A stretch of DNA of 64,000 nt from an uncultured Actinomycetes bacterium (GTDB lineage: Bacteria; Actinomycetota; Acidimicrobiia; Acidimicrobiales; RAAP-2), in contig CAIJYV010000027.1 in assembly GCA_903825035.1 (NCBI GenBank), forward strand, positions 1 through 64,000, given 5' to 3'. Positions 9,874 to 18,745 of the stretch are shown piece after piece (the first letter of the stretch is position 1; the number at the start of each line of letters is the position of its first letter). The notes under the pieces are model-generated. The model made no database searches and was not told the DNA's origin. It worked only from the letters and a program-made list of their open reading frames with translations. The position numbers were made by a program, and so were the translations under genes.

Positions 9874-10620
9874 ATGATTGCCACAATTTCCACCTCGAAC
9901 TCAGTGCTGATTCTCGCAATTTTCTTGGCGACGGCGGTGGAGATGGTGGAGGCGCTCACGATTGTCGTGGCGGTTGGCCACACGCGAGGTTGGCGTTCCG
10001 CGCTCGAAGGAGTCCTTGTAGCCCTGACAACGCTGGTCGCCTTGGTTGCCGCATTCGGCCCGGCACTTTTGAGGATTCCAATCAATGACCTGCGAATCGT
10101 CGTAGGTTCCATCCTCTTGATCTTTGGATTGCAGTGGTTGCGCAAGGCGGTCTTGCGGTCGAGTGGCCTCAAGGCCAAGCACGATGAAGACGCAATTTTC
10201 GCTTCGACAGTTGCTTCACTCGAGCATGGCGAAGTTTCTCGACGTGACACACTGGCCTTTGTCACCTCATTCAAGGGGGTCTTCTTGGAGGGCCTCGAAG
10301 TGGTTATAACCGTTCTCACCTTGGGCGCTTCGGCCCATAAAATCCTTCTGGCGTCATGGGTGGCAATTGGAACGGTGCTGTTGGTCGCGGTAGTTGGAGT
10401 CCTCGTGGCCAAACAATTGAGTAGCGTTCCCGAAAACGCCATGAAGATGACCGTCGGGGTCCTTCTCGTTAGTTACGGCACTTTTTGGTGTGGCGAAGGG
10501 CTGGGTATCCACTGGACCGGTTCGGACGCCGCCCTGCCAGTGTTGGCCCTGGTTTACCTAGCGGGCACGTGGGCCATTGTCGCGGTTGCCAAGCAGAGTC
10601 GAAAGAATGTGGCGTCATGA
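9874..10620 (+). CDS. Polytopic membrane protein, COG4280-like
   Basis: Several hydrophobic helices; paired acidic motifs EMVEALTIV and FLEGLEVVI. Confidence 0.6.
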   Translation: MIATISTSNSVLILAIFLATAVEMVEALTIVVAVGHTRGWRSALEGVLVALTTLVALVAAFGPALLRIPINDLRIVVGSILLIFGLQWLRKAVLRSSGLKAKHDEDAIFASTVASLEHGEVSRRDTLAFVTSFKGVFLEGLEVVITVLTLGASAHKILLASWVAIGTVLLVAVVGVLVAKQLSSVPENAMKMTVGVLLVSYGTFWCGEGLGIHWTGSDAALPVLALVYLAGTWAIVAVAKQSRKNVAS

Positions 10621-10832
10621 AGTTGCTCAAGAAGGCGACCAAGGCCTTCGGGATGTTTTGGTGGAATTTTCTTGTCGGCGACACTCCCGAGCTGTTCGTG
10701 GCGGTAATCACCATTCTGGGCGTCTTAGCTGTCTTTAAATCAACTCACGCTCACGCTCTGATGATTGTGCTGCCCGTATTAGTACTTGGCGCACTCTCCG
10801 TGAGTGTGTGGCGAGAAGTGCGAAAGCGCTAG
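10617..10832 (+). CDS. Small membrane protein
   Basis: ATGA overlap with upstream CDS; FVAVITILGVLAVF and MIVLPVLVLGALSVSV hydrophobic segments. Confidence 0.6.
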   Translation: MKLLKKATKAFGMFWWNFLVGDTPELFVAVITILGVLAVFKSTHAHALMIVLPVLVLGALSVSVWREVRKR

Positions 10833-11000
10833 TTACTTTTTCAAGAATCGAAAGAAGGAGTTGGTCAGCCCCATTGAACGACCGTAGGTCTTTTTGCGGA
10901 CTACTCGTTTGGCGTAGGCACCGGGCCCTTTAGACATCGCCTCGACATCGCCCAAAATGCGAGCACTGCGGTATAACTGAGAACGCAAACTGCGAGCCAT
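10833..11000 (-). CDS. Short basic protein, 55 aa (below the ORF-track cutoff)
   Basis: Translated by eye: MARSLRSQLYRSARILGDVEAMSKGPGAYAKRVVRKKTYGRSMGLTNSFFRFLKK; GGAG RBS just upstream of ATG. Confidence 0.65.
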   Translation of the reverse strand: MARSLRSQLYRSARILGDVEAMSKGPGAYAKRVVRKKTYGRSMGLTNSFFRFLKK

Positions 11001-11008
11001 GTTTACTC

Positions 11009-11638
11009 CTATCGTCGAAAGAAGCCGCGCTTCTTCTTGGGAGTAAGTCTATCCATGATGCTATTGAAATGCGCCATATCGGCATCATCGACGGAAATGC
11101 TGAGAGAAAGAGTGAGCTGAACCGAGGGTGTTTTGCCCGCAAGTAGATCGTGCTTAATCTTCTCGGTGGTAGTCGCAAAGAGGGTCGAAAACTCCTGAAT
11201 CTCTCGCAGCGGACCTCGCGAGAAATTGGCAATGGCCGGATAGATCTCGTTGTACGGCGGCGGTACTTGGCAGGCCAAAGTCTGACGGGCCGAATCGAGA
11301 ATTCCGTCATAAATCGACACGAGCGTCGAGGCGAGCTCAATGATTTTTGTCTCGTTGGAGGGAACGCCTTGCTCGCCATTTACCTCAGGTCTGCCAAATG
11401 CGGCCGTAACGCCTTCGGGGGTGAAGAGGGTGTCAATTCGTCCGACATTGCGCTTGGAAGCCTCCATACGCTCACGCTGGTCACTTTGAGGGTCGGCGGG
11501 TTGGTCGCCCACCAGACCGGGACGGGAGGCTAGAAACTCGTTATACGCCACCTGTTGGGCATCAATTCCCATTTGTAGAGTCTGAGCAAAAAGCTCATAT
11601 GGCCAGGTGGGGGATTCTTTGTCTATTTGACTTGTCAT
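11009..11638 (-). CDS. Hypothetical protein
   Basis: Long open frame co-oriented with the 55 aa ORF; no family recognised. Confidence 0.55.
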   Translation of the reverse strand: MTSQIDKESPTWPYELFAQTLQMGIDAQQVAYNEFLASRPGLVGDQPADPQSDQRERMEASKRNVGRIDTLFTPEGVTAAFGRPEVNGEQGVPSNETKIIELASTLVSIYDGILDSARQTLACQVPPPYNEIYPAIANFSRGPLREIQEFSTLFATTTEKIKHDLLAGKTPSVQLTLSLSISVDDADMAHFNSIMDRLTPKKKRGFFRR

Positions 11639-11649
11639 GGTCGTATCCT

Positions 11650-12882
11650 ATGTCGGTGGTGTTACGCGAACGAAGAGTGACCAAAATTGTTGAGGCGGAC
11701 GCTCGAATACGCAGGTCACTGTTCGGTGTAGCCCTGGTGGCTAGTTTTGCTCAATTTGGGGCTGTGGCGGCCCTTAATGATGTGGCGACCCATTTTGGAT
11801 CGCACCCCAATCTGTTGCACGTCAACACCCTGGTAGGCCTAAATGGAAGCCAAATCGCCCTAGGGCTCGCAATTCTTCGACTGGCCTCCCTTGGATCACT
11901 TGCCTTCACGTCACACGCCGATAGAACACCACGACCCGGAATTTTGAAATGGGTGCTGTACGTGGGACTCCTGTTGACCGGACTCGCCGCGCTCAGTCCG
12001 AGCTATTGGATCTTTGTTCTCTTGTTCGCTCTCGCTCGACCATTATTCGGTGCTGCATCGGCGTTAGCGCAAATTATGACGAGCGAACACTCGCACGGAC
12101 ATCGAGTGGGCTCAATGGCTGTCTTGACCGCGGGGACGGGCATCGGCGCGGGATTAGCGGCGGTCTTGCACGGGGCGGTTCGAGGACCAAACTCATTTCG
12201 CTGGCTCTTTGCGCTCGCGCTGGTTCCACTGATGTTTATGCCCTTAGTCCTGCGACCCTTGAAGGCGGTGGTCAGTTCGCAGAAGAGTGACGAAAGACTC
12301 GGGGCCGTTCCCCATGAGCTTCGCAAGCCGGTCCTCACCTTGTCGCTAGTGGCGTTTTCCGTTGGCGTCATTGGGGGACCCGCCAACGGCTTTGCCTTTG
12401 TCTATGGCGAAGGTGTGTGCCATATTCAGCCTTCGTCGATGTCACTAATTATTTTGCTCTGCGCAGTTACTGGATTAGTGGGACTGTGGATCGGGAATTT
12501 CTTATCGAAAAGAATTGGATTAAAACGAACACTCGTGTTGACGATTTTGACTGTGGCGCTCATGGCCACCATCGCCTACGGCGGGTCGAAGGCCCAGTTC
12601 ATCGTTGGCTACCTGCTTGGAATCGGCATGAGCGGGGCGATGTCGCCAGTTCTGGCCACGTTGGCTACACAGATCTTTCCGAAGAGGCATAGGGCAACAT
12701 GCGCTGGCTGGATCGTTGTGGCGGGAGTTCTAGGAGCGGTAATTGGGCTCGAACTCTTCGGCCTGCTCGTCGATTCCTGGCATGGGAATTTCCCGTGGCG
12801 AGTGGCGGCGCTCGTTACCTTTTGGCCCGGACTAACGCTGCTCACCTTGCTTCCTCGAATTAATGAGGAGCATAGAGATTAG
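11650..12882 (+). CDS. MFS transporter
   Basis: About 12 hydrophobic segments; MFS-like layout; start chosen at MSVVLRERR. Confidence 0.75.
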   Translation: MSVVLRERRVTKIVEADARIRRSLFGVALVASFAQFGAVAALNDVATHFGSHPNLLHVNTLVGLNGSQIALGLAILRLASLGSLAFTSHADRTPRPGILKWVLYVGLLLTGLAALSPSYWIFVLLFALARPLFGAASALAQIMTSEHSHGHRVGSMAVLTAGTGIGAGLAAVLHGAVRGPNSFRWLFALALVPLMFMPLVLRPLKAVVSSQKSDERLGAVPHELRKPVLTLSLVAFSVGVIGGPANGFAFVYGEGVCHIQPSSMSLIILLCAVTGLVGLWIGNFLSKRIGLKRTLVLTILTVALMATIAYGGSKAQFIVGYLLGIGMSGAMSPVLATLATQIFPKRHRATCAGWIVVAGVLGAVIGLELFGLLVDSWHGNFPWRVAALVTFWPGLTLLTLLPRINEEHRD

Positions 12883-13682
12883 AGCGTGAGATCGCAATAG
12901 AGCGCGCGGTGATCACTTCCCAAATTCACCGAACCGCTCTTGGCGACATGCCACGCACCGCGACCTAGGAGGTGGTCAATCTGCGAGTGTGGAAAACGCG
13001 CGGGCCAAGTCCGATGCTTCGCCAAATGAGTCCAGTTCGGAAAGAAATACCTCACCCAGGGGCGCCATGCGTTGAAGTCTCCACCGAAGAGGATGGGAGT
13101 CTCGGGCGGTACTTGGGCGAGGCACTTTCGGACCTCTCGATACAGGCGATACGAGCCATGGGAGATGTGCGCTCCATGAATGGCGGCGACCGAGAATTCT
13201 CGACCAGATTCCGGGTCAGTCATGAAAGCAATGATGAGGGCCCGGTTGACCTTTTCTCTCGGCAATCGGCCCAAATCAAAAATCTCTGATTGACGAATCG
13301 GGAATCTCGATAGGAGCGAGAGCCCCCACGACCCCTGTTCAATGGTGGTCTCGCGACCCCACCGCCGCAACTGGGCTGGTTTTAAGGGCCGATGCTCGCT
13401 GAAGTACAGTCCATGCTCGCCACTCAGATGGGCTGAGAGTGGTTGCCAGAATGGCCCACCCGACTCCGCACGAACACGTTCAGCGCTGGCTAATTGAGCG
13501 AATTCGCCGTTCGCACCGAGCTGCTGACAGATTTCAGTGAAGAAATCTGGACCATTTTTGCCTCGCCAGGTTTCGGGAAGAATCGCGATGTCGGGTCTTA
13601 GGGCAATTAGCCCGTCTAGTGCATTGGTTGAACGACCCCAGCCGTCAACGCCCGCGTGCATGTTGAAGGTGACAATTCGCAC
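12879..13682 (-). CDS. Endonuclease/exonuclease/phosphatase family protein
   Basis: RIVTFNMHAG, FGGDFNAW and GSDHRALYCDL motifs. Confidence 0.85.
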   Translation of the reverse strand: MRIVTFNMHAGVDGWGRSTNALDGLIALRPDIAILPETWRGKNGPDFFTEICQQLGANGEFAQLASAERVRAESGGPFWQPLSAHLSGEHGLYFSEHRPLKPAQLRRWGRETTIEQGSWGLSLLSRFPIRQSEIFDLGRLPREKVNRALIIAFMTDPESGREFSVAAIHGAHISHGSYRLYREVRKCLAQVPPETPILFGGDFNAWRPWVRYFFPNWTHLAKHRTWPARFPHSQIDHLLGRGAWHVAKSGSVNLGSDHRALYCDLTL

Positions 13683-13730
13683 GGTATGACCCTACGCCCA
13701 ATTCTGGCCTCCATGTGGCAAAGTTAAGGG

Positions 13731-14537
13731 GTGGAATCAATCAATGTCAGTTTTGGTCACCGGGTTTGGTGGGTAGACGCGTTCATTGACGAAAACGAGC
13801 GGGGAAACCCCGCCGTGGTCGTTCTGCTAGAGCGTGAGGTTCCCGACGCAGAACTCGCGCTGATTGCTTATGAAATGGGAGTCTCCGAGACCGCTTTCGT
13901 TCGCCAAGTGGGTGATGCGTGGAGCTTGCGTTGGTTCACGCCAACGGTAGAGGTGAATCTCTGTGGGCACGCGACACTCGCCACTCTTCACGTGCTGATT
14001 AATGAACTTGGTGTGCCCGCCGACGAATTTGTTTTTATGACTCGCGCGGGAACGTTGACGGGTCGCCGATTGCGAAATGGACTGCTCGCCGTCGATCTAC
14101 CCCGAGCCTTTATTGAACCACTGGACCCCTCGATACTCAACGGGACCCTCGGCGACGTGACCGAGGTTTACCAAGCCGGAGCCCAAAGCGTGCTCGCGGT
14201 TGTTAAAGACTACGAAACCCTCTGCGGGCTCAATGTTGATTCCATGGCCCTCTTTCTAGTTCCCGGTTCCATCGTTATCGCTGCCTGCATAGGCGGACCC
14301 CAAGTAGATGTAGCCATTCGAGTCTTTGCCCCACGTTTAGGCCTAGCCGAAGACCCAGTTACGGGTAGTGCGATGTGCGCGCTAGCGCCGTGGTTCTCGA
14401 GCATCAATGGATCGCCAACACTTTCGGTCCGTCAGGCCTCCGCTCGCGGTGGCGTGATGCACGCGCGACTCTTCGAACGCAACGTGGAGGTTGCGGGACT
14501 TACGAGAACTTTTTTAGCGGGAGAACTTCGCCAATGA
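13731..14537 (+). CDS. PhzF family isomerase
   Basis: VDAFIDENERGNPAVVV, LRWFTPTVEVNLCGHATLATLHVL, EDPVTGSAMCALAPW. Confidence 0.88.
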   Translation: MESINVSFGHRVWWVDAFIDENERGNPAVVVLLEREVPDAELALIAYEMGVSETAFVRQVGDAWSLRWFTPTVEVNLCGHATLATLHVLINELGVPADEFVFMTRAGTLTGRRLRNGLLAVDLPRAFIEPLDPSILNGTLGDVTEVYQAGAQSVLAVVKDYETLCGLNVDSMALFLVPGSIVIAACIGGPQVDVAIRVFAPRLGLAEDPVTGSAMCALAPWFSSINGSPTLSVRQASARGGVMHARLFERNVEVAGLTRTFLAGELRQ

Positions 14538-15205
14538 CTCAACAGGAACAGGCTCCAAGTGAGCGAACTCGAGTCCGCCGCCTTCCAGGCAAGGCTCGGT
14601 ACGACGAGCCGACCATCCACCAGATCCTTGACGAGGCGCGCCTCTGCCACGTAGCGGGAATTGTGGGCGGTTCGGCGATGGCGCTGCCAACCCTCCACGC
14701 ACGTGAAGGAAACATTGTTTATCTGCATGGTTCGCAAAGCAACGCAGTAATGAAGTCGGTTGTTCTAGCCGGTGAGGCCTACGTGACCGTAACTCTGTAC
14801 GACGGACTGCGACTGGCGAGGAGCGCCTTTGAGTCCTCTATTGCGTACCGCTCCGTAGCGCTCTTCGGGCCCGCCAACGAAGTGACAGACTTCAACGAAA
14901 AGTCTCGAGTCTTAGAGATGTTTGTTGACGCAATTTTGCCCGGACGCGCGAGCGAAGTGCGGCCCATGAATGAGCGTGAAGTCAATCTAACGATGGTCGT
15001 CGCAGTAGAAATTGCGGAAGCATCAGCGAAGATCAGTGCGGGACCGACTGAGGACTTCCCAGAAGATTTGGACTTGCCCATTTGGAGCGGCACAGTACCG
15101 GCTGAACTCCGATTCACCACTCCCATCGAGAGTCAAAACGGGGCAATGCTGACTGGAGAGATTCCGGTTCCACCTTCGGTGCGGCAACTTCTCGACGAGC
15201 AATGA
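14534..15205 (+). CDS. Pyridoxamine 5'-phosphate oxidase-like (PPOX superfamily) protein
   Basis: LCHVAGIVGGSAMALPTLHAREGNIVYLHGSQSN; ATGA overlap with upstream gene. Confidence 0.8.
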   Translation: MTQQEQAPSERTRVRRLPGKARYDEPTIHQILDEARLCHVAGIVGGSAMALPTLHAREGNIVYLHGSQSNAVMKSVVLAGEAYVTVTLYDGLRLARSAFESSIAYRSVALFGPANEVTDFNEKSRVLEMFVDAILPGRASEVRPMNEREVNLTMVVAVEIAEASAKISAGPTEDFPEDLDLPIWSGTVPAELRFTTPIESQNGAMLTGEIPVPPSVRQLLDEQ

Positions 15206-15744
15206 ATATTCGCCAGGAATTGATTGAGGAGATTTCCCGCCTCGTGCCCATAGATGAGCGCGAAGCGGAATCGAAATTAGTGACGCTTGCGCTACTCAAT
15301 GAAGCGGAAGAATTGTTTGACGAAGGATTAGTCGAGCACCACGTAACGGCCTCGGCCTTCGTGGTGTCAGAACGCGGAATGATCTTGCATCTCCATCGGC
15401 GACTGGGGATTTGGGTCCAGCCCGGCGGACACGTGGATGAGGGAGAGAAGCCGGCGCAAGCTGCCCTACGCGAAACGCTCGAAGAGACAGGACTGCCGGT
15501 TTCCTTGGCAAGTCCGGTGGAAATATTCCACGTAGACGTGCACCCTGGCCCACGGGGTCACACCCACTATGACGTTCGATACATTCTCACTAGTCCACCA
15601 GTAGACCCGACCCCGCCACCCGAAGAGAGCCAAGAGGTGTTTTGGTTTAGTTATCCTGAGGCGCTCGAGCGATGCGAACCTTCGATGAGGGGTGCGGTAA
15701 GAAAACTCGAGGCGGAGATGGCATTGCGGTCTCTGGCAGACTAG
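15202..15744 (+). CDS. NUDIX hydrolase
   Basis: GGHVDEGEKPAQAALRETLEETGL Nudix box. Confidence 0.9.
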   Translation: MNIRQELIEEISRLVPIDEREAESKLVTLALLNEAEELFDEGLVEHHVTASAFVVSERGMILHLHRRLGIWVQPGGHVDEGEKPAQAALRETLEETGLPVSLASPVEIFHVDVHPGPRGHTHYDVRYILTSPPVDPTPPPEESQEVFWFSYPEALERCEPSMRGAVRKLEAEMALRSLAD

Positions 15745-15748
15745 GGAT

Positions 15749-16462
15749 ATGGACTCACTCGAAACACTCAACGCTCTCGTGGACGCGGATCGCTGGATTG
15801 AACGAGTGCGTGGGCAGAAATCGCAGCTGCCGGAGTTGAAGGAATTGGGTGTCTTAGAGTCCGAAATGAAGTCGGTGGCGTCCCAACTTTCGGAGTTGAA
15901 TGAAGCGATGCTCCCGATCAAGGCGGAACTCAGTGGAGCGACTTCATTGGTGATTCAAATGACCGAGCGCAGGCAAGAGCTAGAGCACAGACTGGCTGCA
16001 CCTTCTGCCACCCCCAAAGAATTGGTGGCCGTTCAAACAGAACTTGATCACGTAAATACCCAATTGAATTACGCCCAAAGTAGTGAGGTGGAGTACTTCT
16101 TGGAATTGGAACCCATGGAATTAGAACTGGAGTCGGTCAGCGAGCGTGCCAAGGAAATGGTTGCGCGGCGCAACGAACTTCGAGAGTCGGTAGCCGAACT
16201 CTCCGCCACGCTGGACGAGGAGCTGAACGCCCTTGTTCAGGGTCGGGTGCCGCTGATTGAAAACGTACCCACACCACTGCGGGACCTTTATGAACGAGCT
16301 CGTAGCAACGTCGGTGGCGGTGTTGGCGCAGCGCGAGTTGTGAGTGGCCGATGTGAAGGTTGCCACATTGAACTATCACCTTTGGATGTTGACCGGTTGA
16401 AAAAGACCACTGAGTCAAATCTCATGCCGTGCCCCGAGTGTGGTCGATTGCTCCTCCCATGA
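15749..16462 (+). CDS. Coiled-coil zinc-ribbon protein (CT398-like / C4-type)
   Basis: Long coiled coil then CEGCHIELSPLDVDRLKK..CPECGRLL. Confidence 0.8.
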   Translation: MDSLETLNALVDADRWIERVRGQKSQLPELKELGVLESEMKSVASQLSELNEAMLPIKAELSGATSLVIQMTERRQELEHRLAAPSATPKELVAVQTELDHVNTQLNYAQSSEVEYFLELEPMELELESVSERAKEMVARRNELRESVAELSATLDEELNALVQGRVPLIENVPTPLRDLYERARSNVGGGVGAARVVSGRCEGCHIELSPLDVDRLKKTTESNLMPCPECGRLLLP

Positions 16463-17055
16463 TTCACCTAATCCGACACGGACAATCAACCTCTAACGCC
16501 ACCAATACCCTGGTCGGAAGGGGAAATACGCCCTTGTCTGATCTTGGACGACAACAAGCGATTGCCTTGCGTCCCTATCTTCTCGATGTCTGCGAGGTGT
16601 GGACATCGCCTTTACAGCGAGCGCGAGACACGGCTGCACTGGCAATCCCACATCTAGAAGCGACGGTGGACGAGTCCTTTATTGAGGTGGACTACGGGAA
16701 TTTGGATGGCCAGCCCCTCTCGATCATTTCCAGTGATGAGTGGCGAGCCTTTGAGTATGACCACGATAAAGCCTTCGGTGGTGGTGAGTCCCTCCACCAG
16801 GTCGATCAGCGCGTTCACGCCGCCCTAGACGCGCTCTACGAGGACAAAGAAAGCTTGCTGCACGATCCTGATCGGCATTTGGCAATCGTGTCCCATATGT
16901 CGCCCGTAAAGTCAGCGGTGGCGTGGGCTTTGGGAGTTCCTGGGTCAGTGGCGTGGCGCACGAGGGTCTCGAATGCGTCGATTAGCTCAATCACGATTCG
17001 ATCGGGCTCTCCGTCGTTGATGCACTTCAACATGGTTCCGCCTGTAGCCAAATAA
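16459..17055 (+). CDS. Histidine phosphatase family protein
   Basis: MIHLIRHGQSTSNATNTLVGRGNTPLSDLGRQQA. Confidence 0.88.
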   Translation: MIHLIRHGQSTSNATNTLVGRGNTPLSDLGRQQAIALRPYLLDVCEVWTSPLQRARDTAALAIPHLEATVDESFIEVDYGNLDGQPLSIISSDEWRAFEYDHDKAFGGGESLHQVDQRVHAALDALYEDKESLLHDPDRHLAIVSHMSPVKSAVAWALGVPGSVAWRTRVSNASISSITIRSGSPSLMHFNMVPPVAK

Positions 17056-17059
17056 CAAC

Positions 17060-17095
17060 AAAGCCCGCTCATCCCTTGCGAGACAAGCGGGCTTT
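17060..17095. terminator. Intrinsic terminator
   Basis: AAAGCCCGCT..AGCGGGCTTT inverted repeat. Confidence 0.75.
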
Positions 17096-17203
17096 CGATG
17101 TTTGGCCCCCCTGGCCAATATCTAGAACTTAGAGGAAGGTTCACGGGGAGTCACGTTGCGAAAACCCCAATTTTCCGCGTTGTGCGAAGTTTCACAAAAA
17201 TAC

Positions 17204-18745
17204 TTACAAACGAATAGCCGTGTCGCACCAGCTCACGACCAAAGGATCGTGAGTTGCAAAGATTACTGTCGCGTCACAATTGTCCAGAAGCGAGAGCAGC
17301 GCCTTGGTGTCAGACTCGCCAAGCCCACTCGTTGGCTCGTCGAGAATAATGATTGCGGGAGAGGTCGCCATAGCTCTCACCACGGCGAGGCGAGCGCGCT
17401 CACCACGAGAAGGATTCACGAGATTGAAATCTGGCTTCCACTTGAGGCCAAGGGATTTAAGGTCAGCCACGTAGTCACGGGTGATGTCTCGACCCAATTC
17501 CACGATGTCGCCGAGGTATCCAGTTATGTAATTTGATTCGGTGGGGACGTAGGTAACAAATTCTCGCAATGCCGCGTTATTAATTGAACTAATAGGAACG
17601 CCACCAATGGTGATGTAGCCGCTCGGGGAAACTCCCATTCCGGCTATTGCGCGTAACAGCGTTGATTTTCCACTCCCTGATGGACCGGTAATCGCCACCT
17701 TTGAGCCAAGGGGAATGGCGAAGGTGGTTGGGATTCCCTGAACAAGGTAGTCGTGCACGTACATGCCGGCGTCTGAGGGAAATGGGCCGCTCACCTCGGA
17801 GCCCACTGGCTCGAGTTCCTCGAGACGACTCATCGCCGCATCGAGGGCGATGGCACCGGCGAGTGCCGCGTCCCATTGCCTCAGTAGATCGAAGGCGCTG
17901 AAGCCAATGAGAACTGAGACCGTTTGCCAGAGTGAATACGGGGTGAAGTGGCTGGCGGTGACGATGAGTGCGCCGAAACTCGCCAGCAATAGTGCCAAAC
18001 GCTGAATTCGAGCCTCGCGTTCGCGGCGACGCTCGACCACGTGAAGCCACGCTACGGCCCCGGCGAGGCGATCTTCGACGACCTTCTTCGATTTAAGGAG
18101 GCGCAAGGAGGCCGCCACGCGACTTGCTTCGGTGGCGACTGCTCGCAGATTACCCCGTGCCTCACGAACTGTCGCCTCAGCGACTCCGAGCGAGCGCGTG
18201 GCCAGGGCGACAACGAAAGCGCCGGCGCCAACAATTGCTAGATAGAGCAGAACGCTCGGTCCCGTTCCGCCCGGAATGAAATACAAGATGACCGATGAGA
18301 AAGCGAGTAAAAGAAGTGCGTTCAATCCGGGGAGAATTGTCCGCAGCCACAAGTTTTGCAGCTCTTCGGTATCGCGAAGCGCCCTATCGAGTATCTCTCC
18401 GTGACCAAGTTTGGTCGCTTGCGAAGAGTCCCAGCTGGTGATCCAGCTCGTCACTACTCGACGCCATTGCTGAACTGCAGCAAATCCAAGTTGGTGGGCG
18501 CTGAGTCGATCAAGAAAGCGAAGAGGGGAGCGAATAAAGGCTACGAGTTCGATCACAATAAGGAAAACGGCAATGCTTTGTAGTGTCACATTCTGAGAGG
18601 ACACAACTAACAACGCGGTAGCGGCGATAAACAGACCGACCGCGGCAACGTTCGAAATAACAGATCGGAGAATTGCGAAGAGGACCAAGGACAGCGGAGG
18701 GCGTCCGAGCCTCAGCCACTTGAATAGTCGTTGGCGAATGTTCAC
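17204..18745 (-). CDS. ABC transporter permease/ATP-binding protein, CydC-like
   Basis: TM region plus [16 protein letters not shown] and IIILDEPTSGLG; coupled to an upstream CydD-like gene. Confidence 0.72.
   Translation of the reverse strand: MNIRQRLFKWLRLGRPPLSLVLFAILRSVISNVAAVGLFIAATALLVVSSQNVTLQSIAVFLIVIELVAFIRSPLRFLDRLSAHQLGFAAVQQWRRVVTSWITSWDSSQATKLGHGEILDRALRDTEELQNLWLRTILPGLNALLLLAFSSVILYFIPGGTGPSVLLYLAIVGAGAFVVALATRSLGVAEATVREARGNLRAVATEASRVAASLRLLKSKKVVEDRLAGAVAWLHVVERRREREARIQRLALLLASFGALIVTASHFTPYSLWQTVSVLIGFSAFDLLRQWDAALAGAIALDAAMSRLEELEPVGSEVSGPFPSDAGMYVHDYLVQGIPTTFAIPLGSKVAITGPSGSGKSTLLRAIAGMGVSPSGYITIGGVPISSINNAALREFVTYVPTESNYITGYLGDIVELGRDITRDYVADLKSLGLKWKPDFNLVNPSRGERARLAVVRAMATSPAIIILDEPTSGLGESDTKALLSLLDNCDATVIFATHDPLVVSWCDTAIRL

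Noticed and set aside
17156-17536. 126 aa plus-strand ORF at the end of the CydC-like gene
   Set aside because: Antisense to a well-supported ABC ATPase; no family signal.
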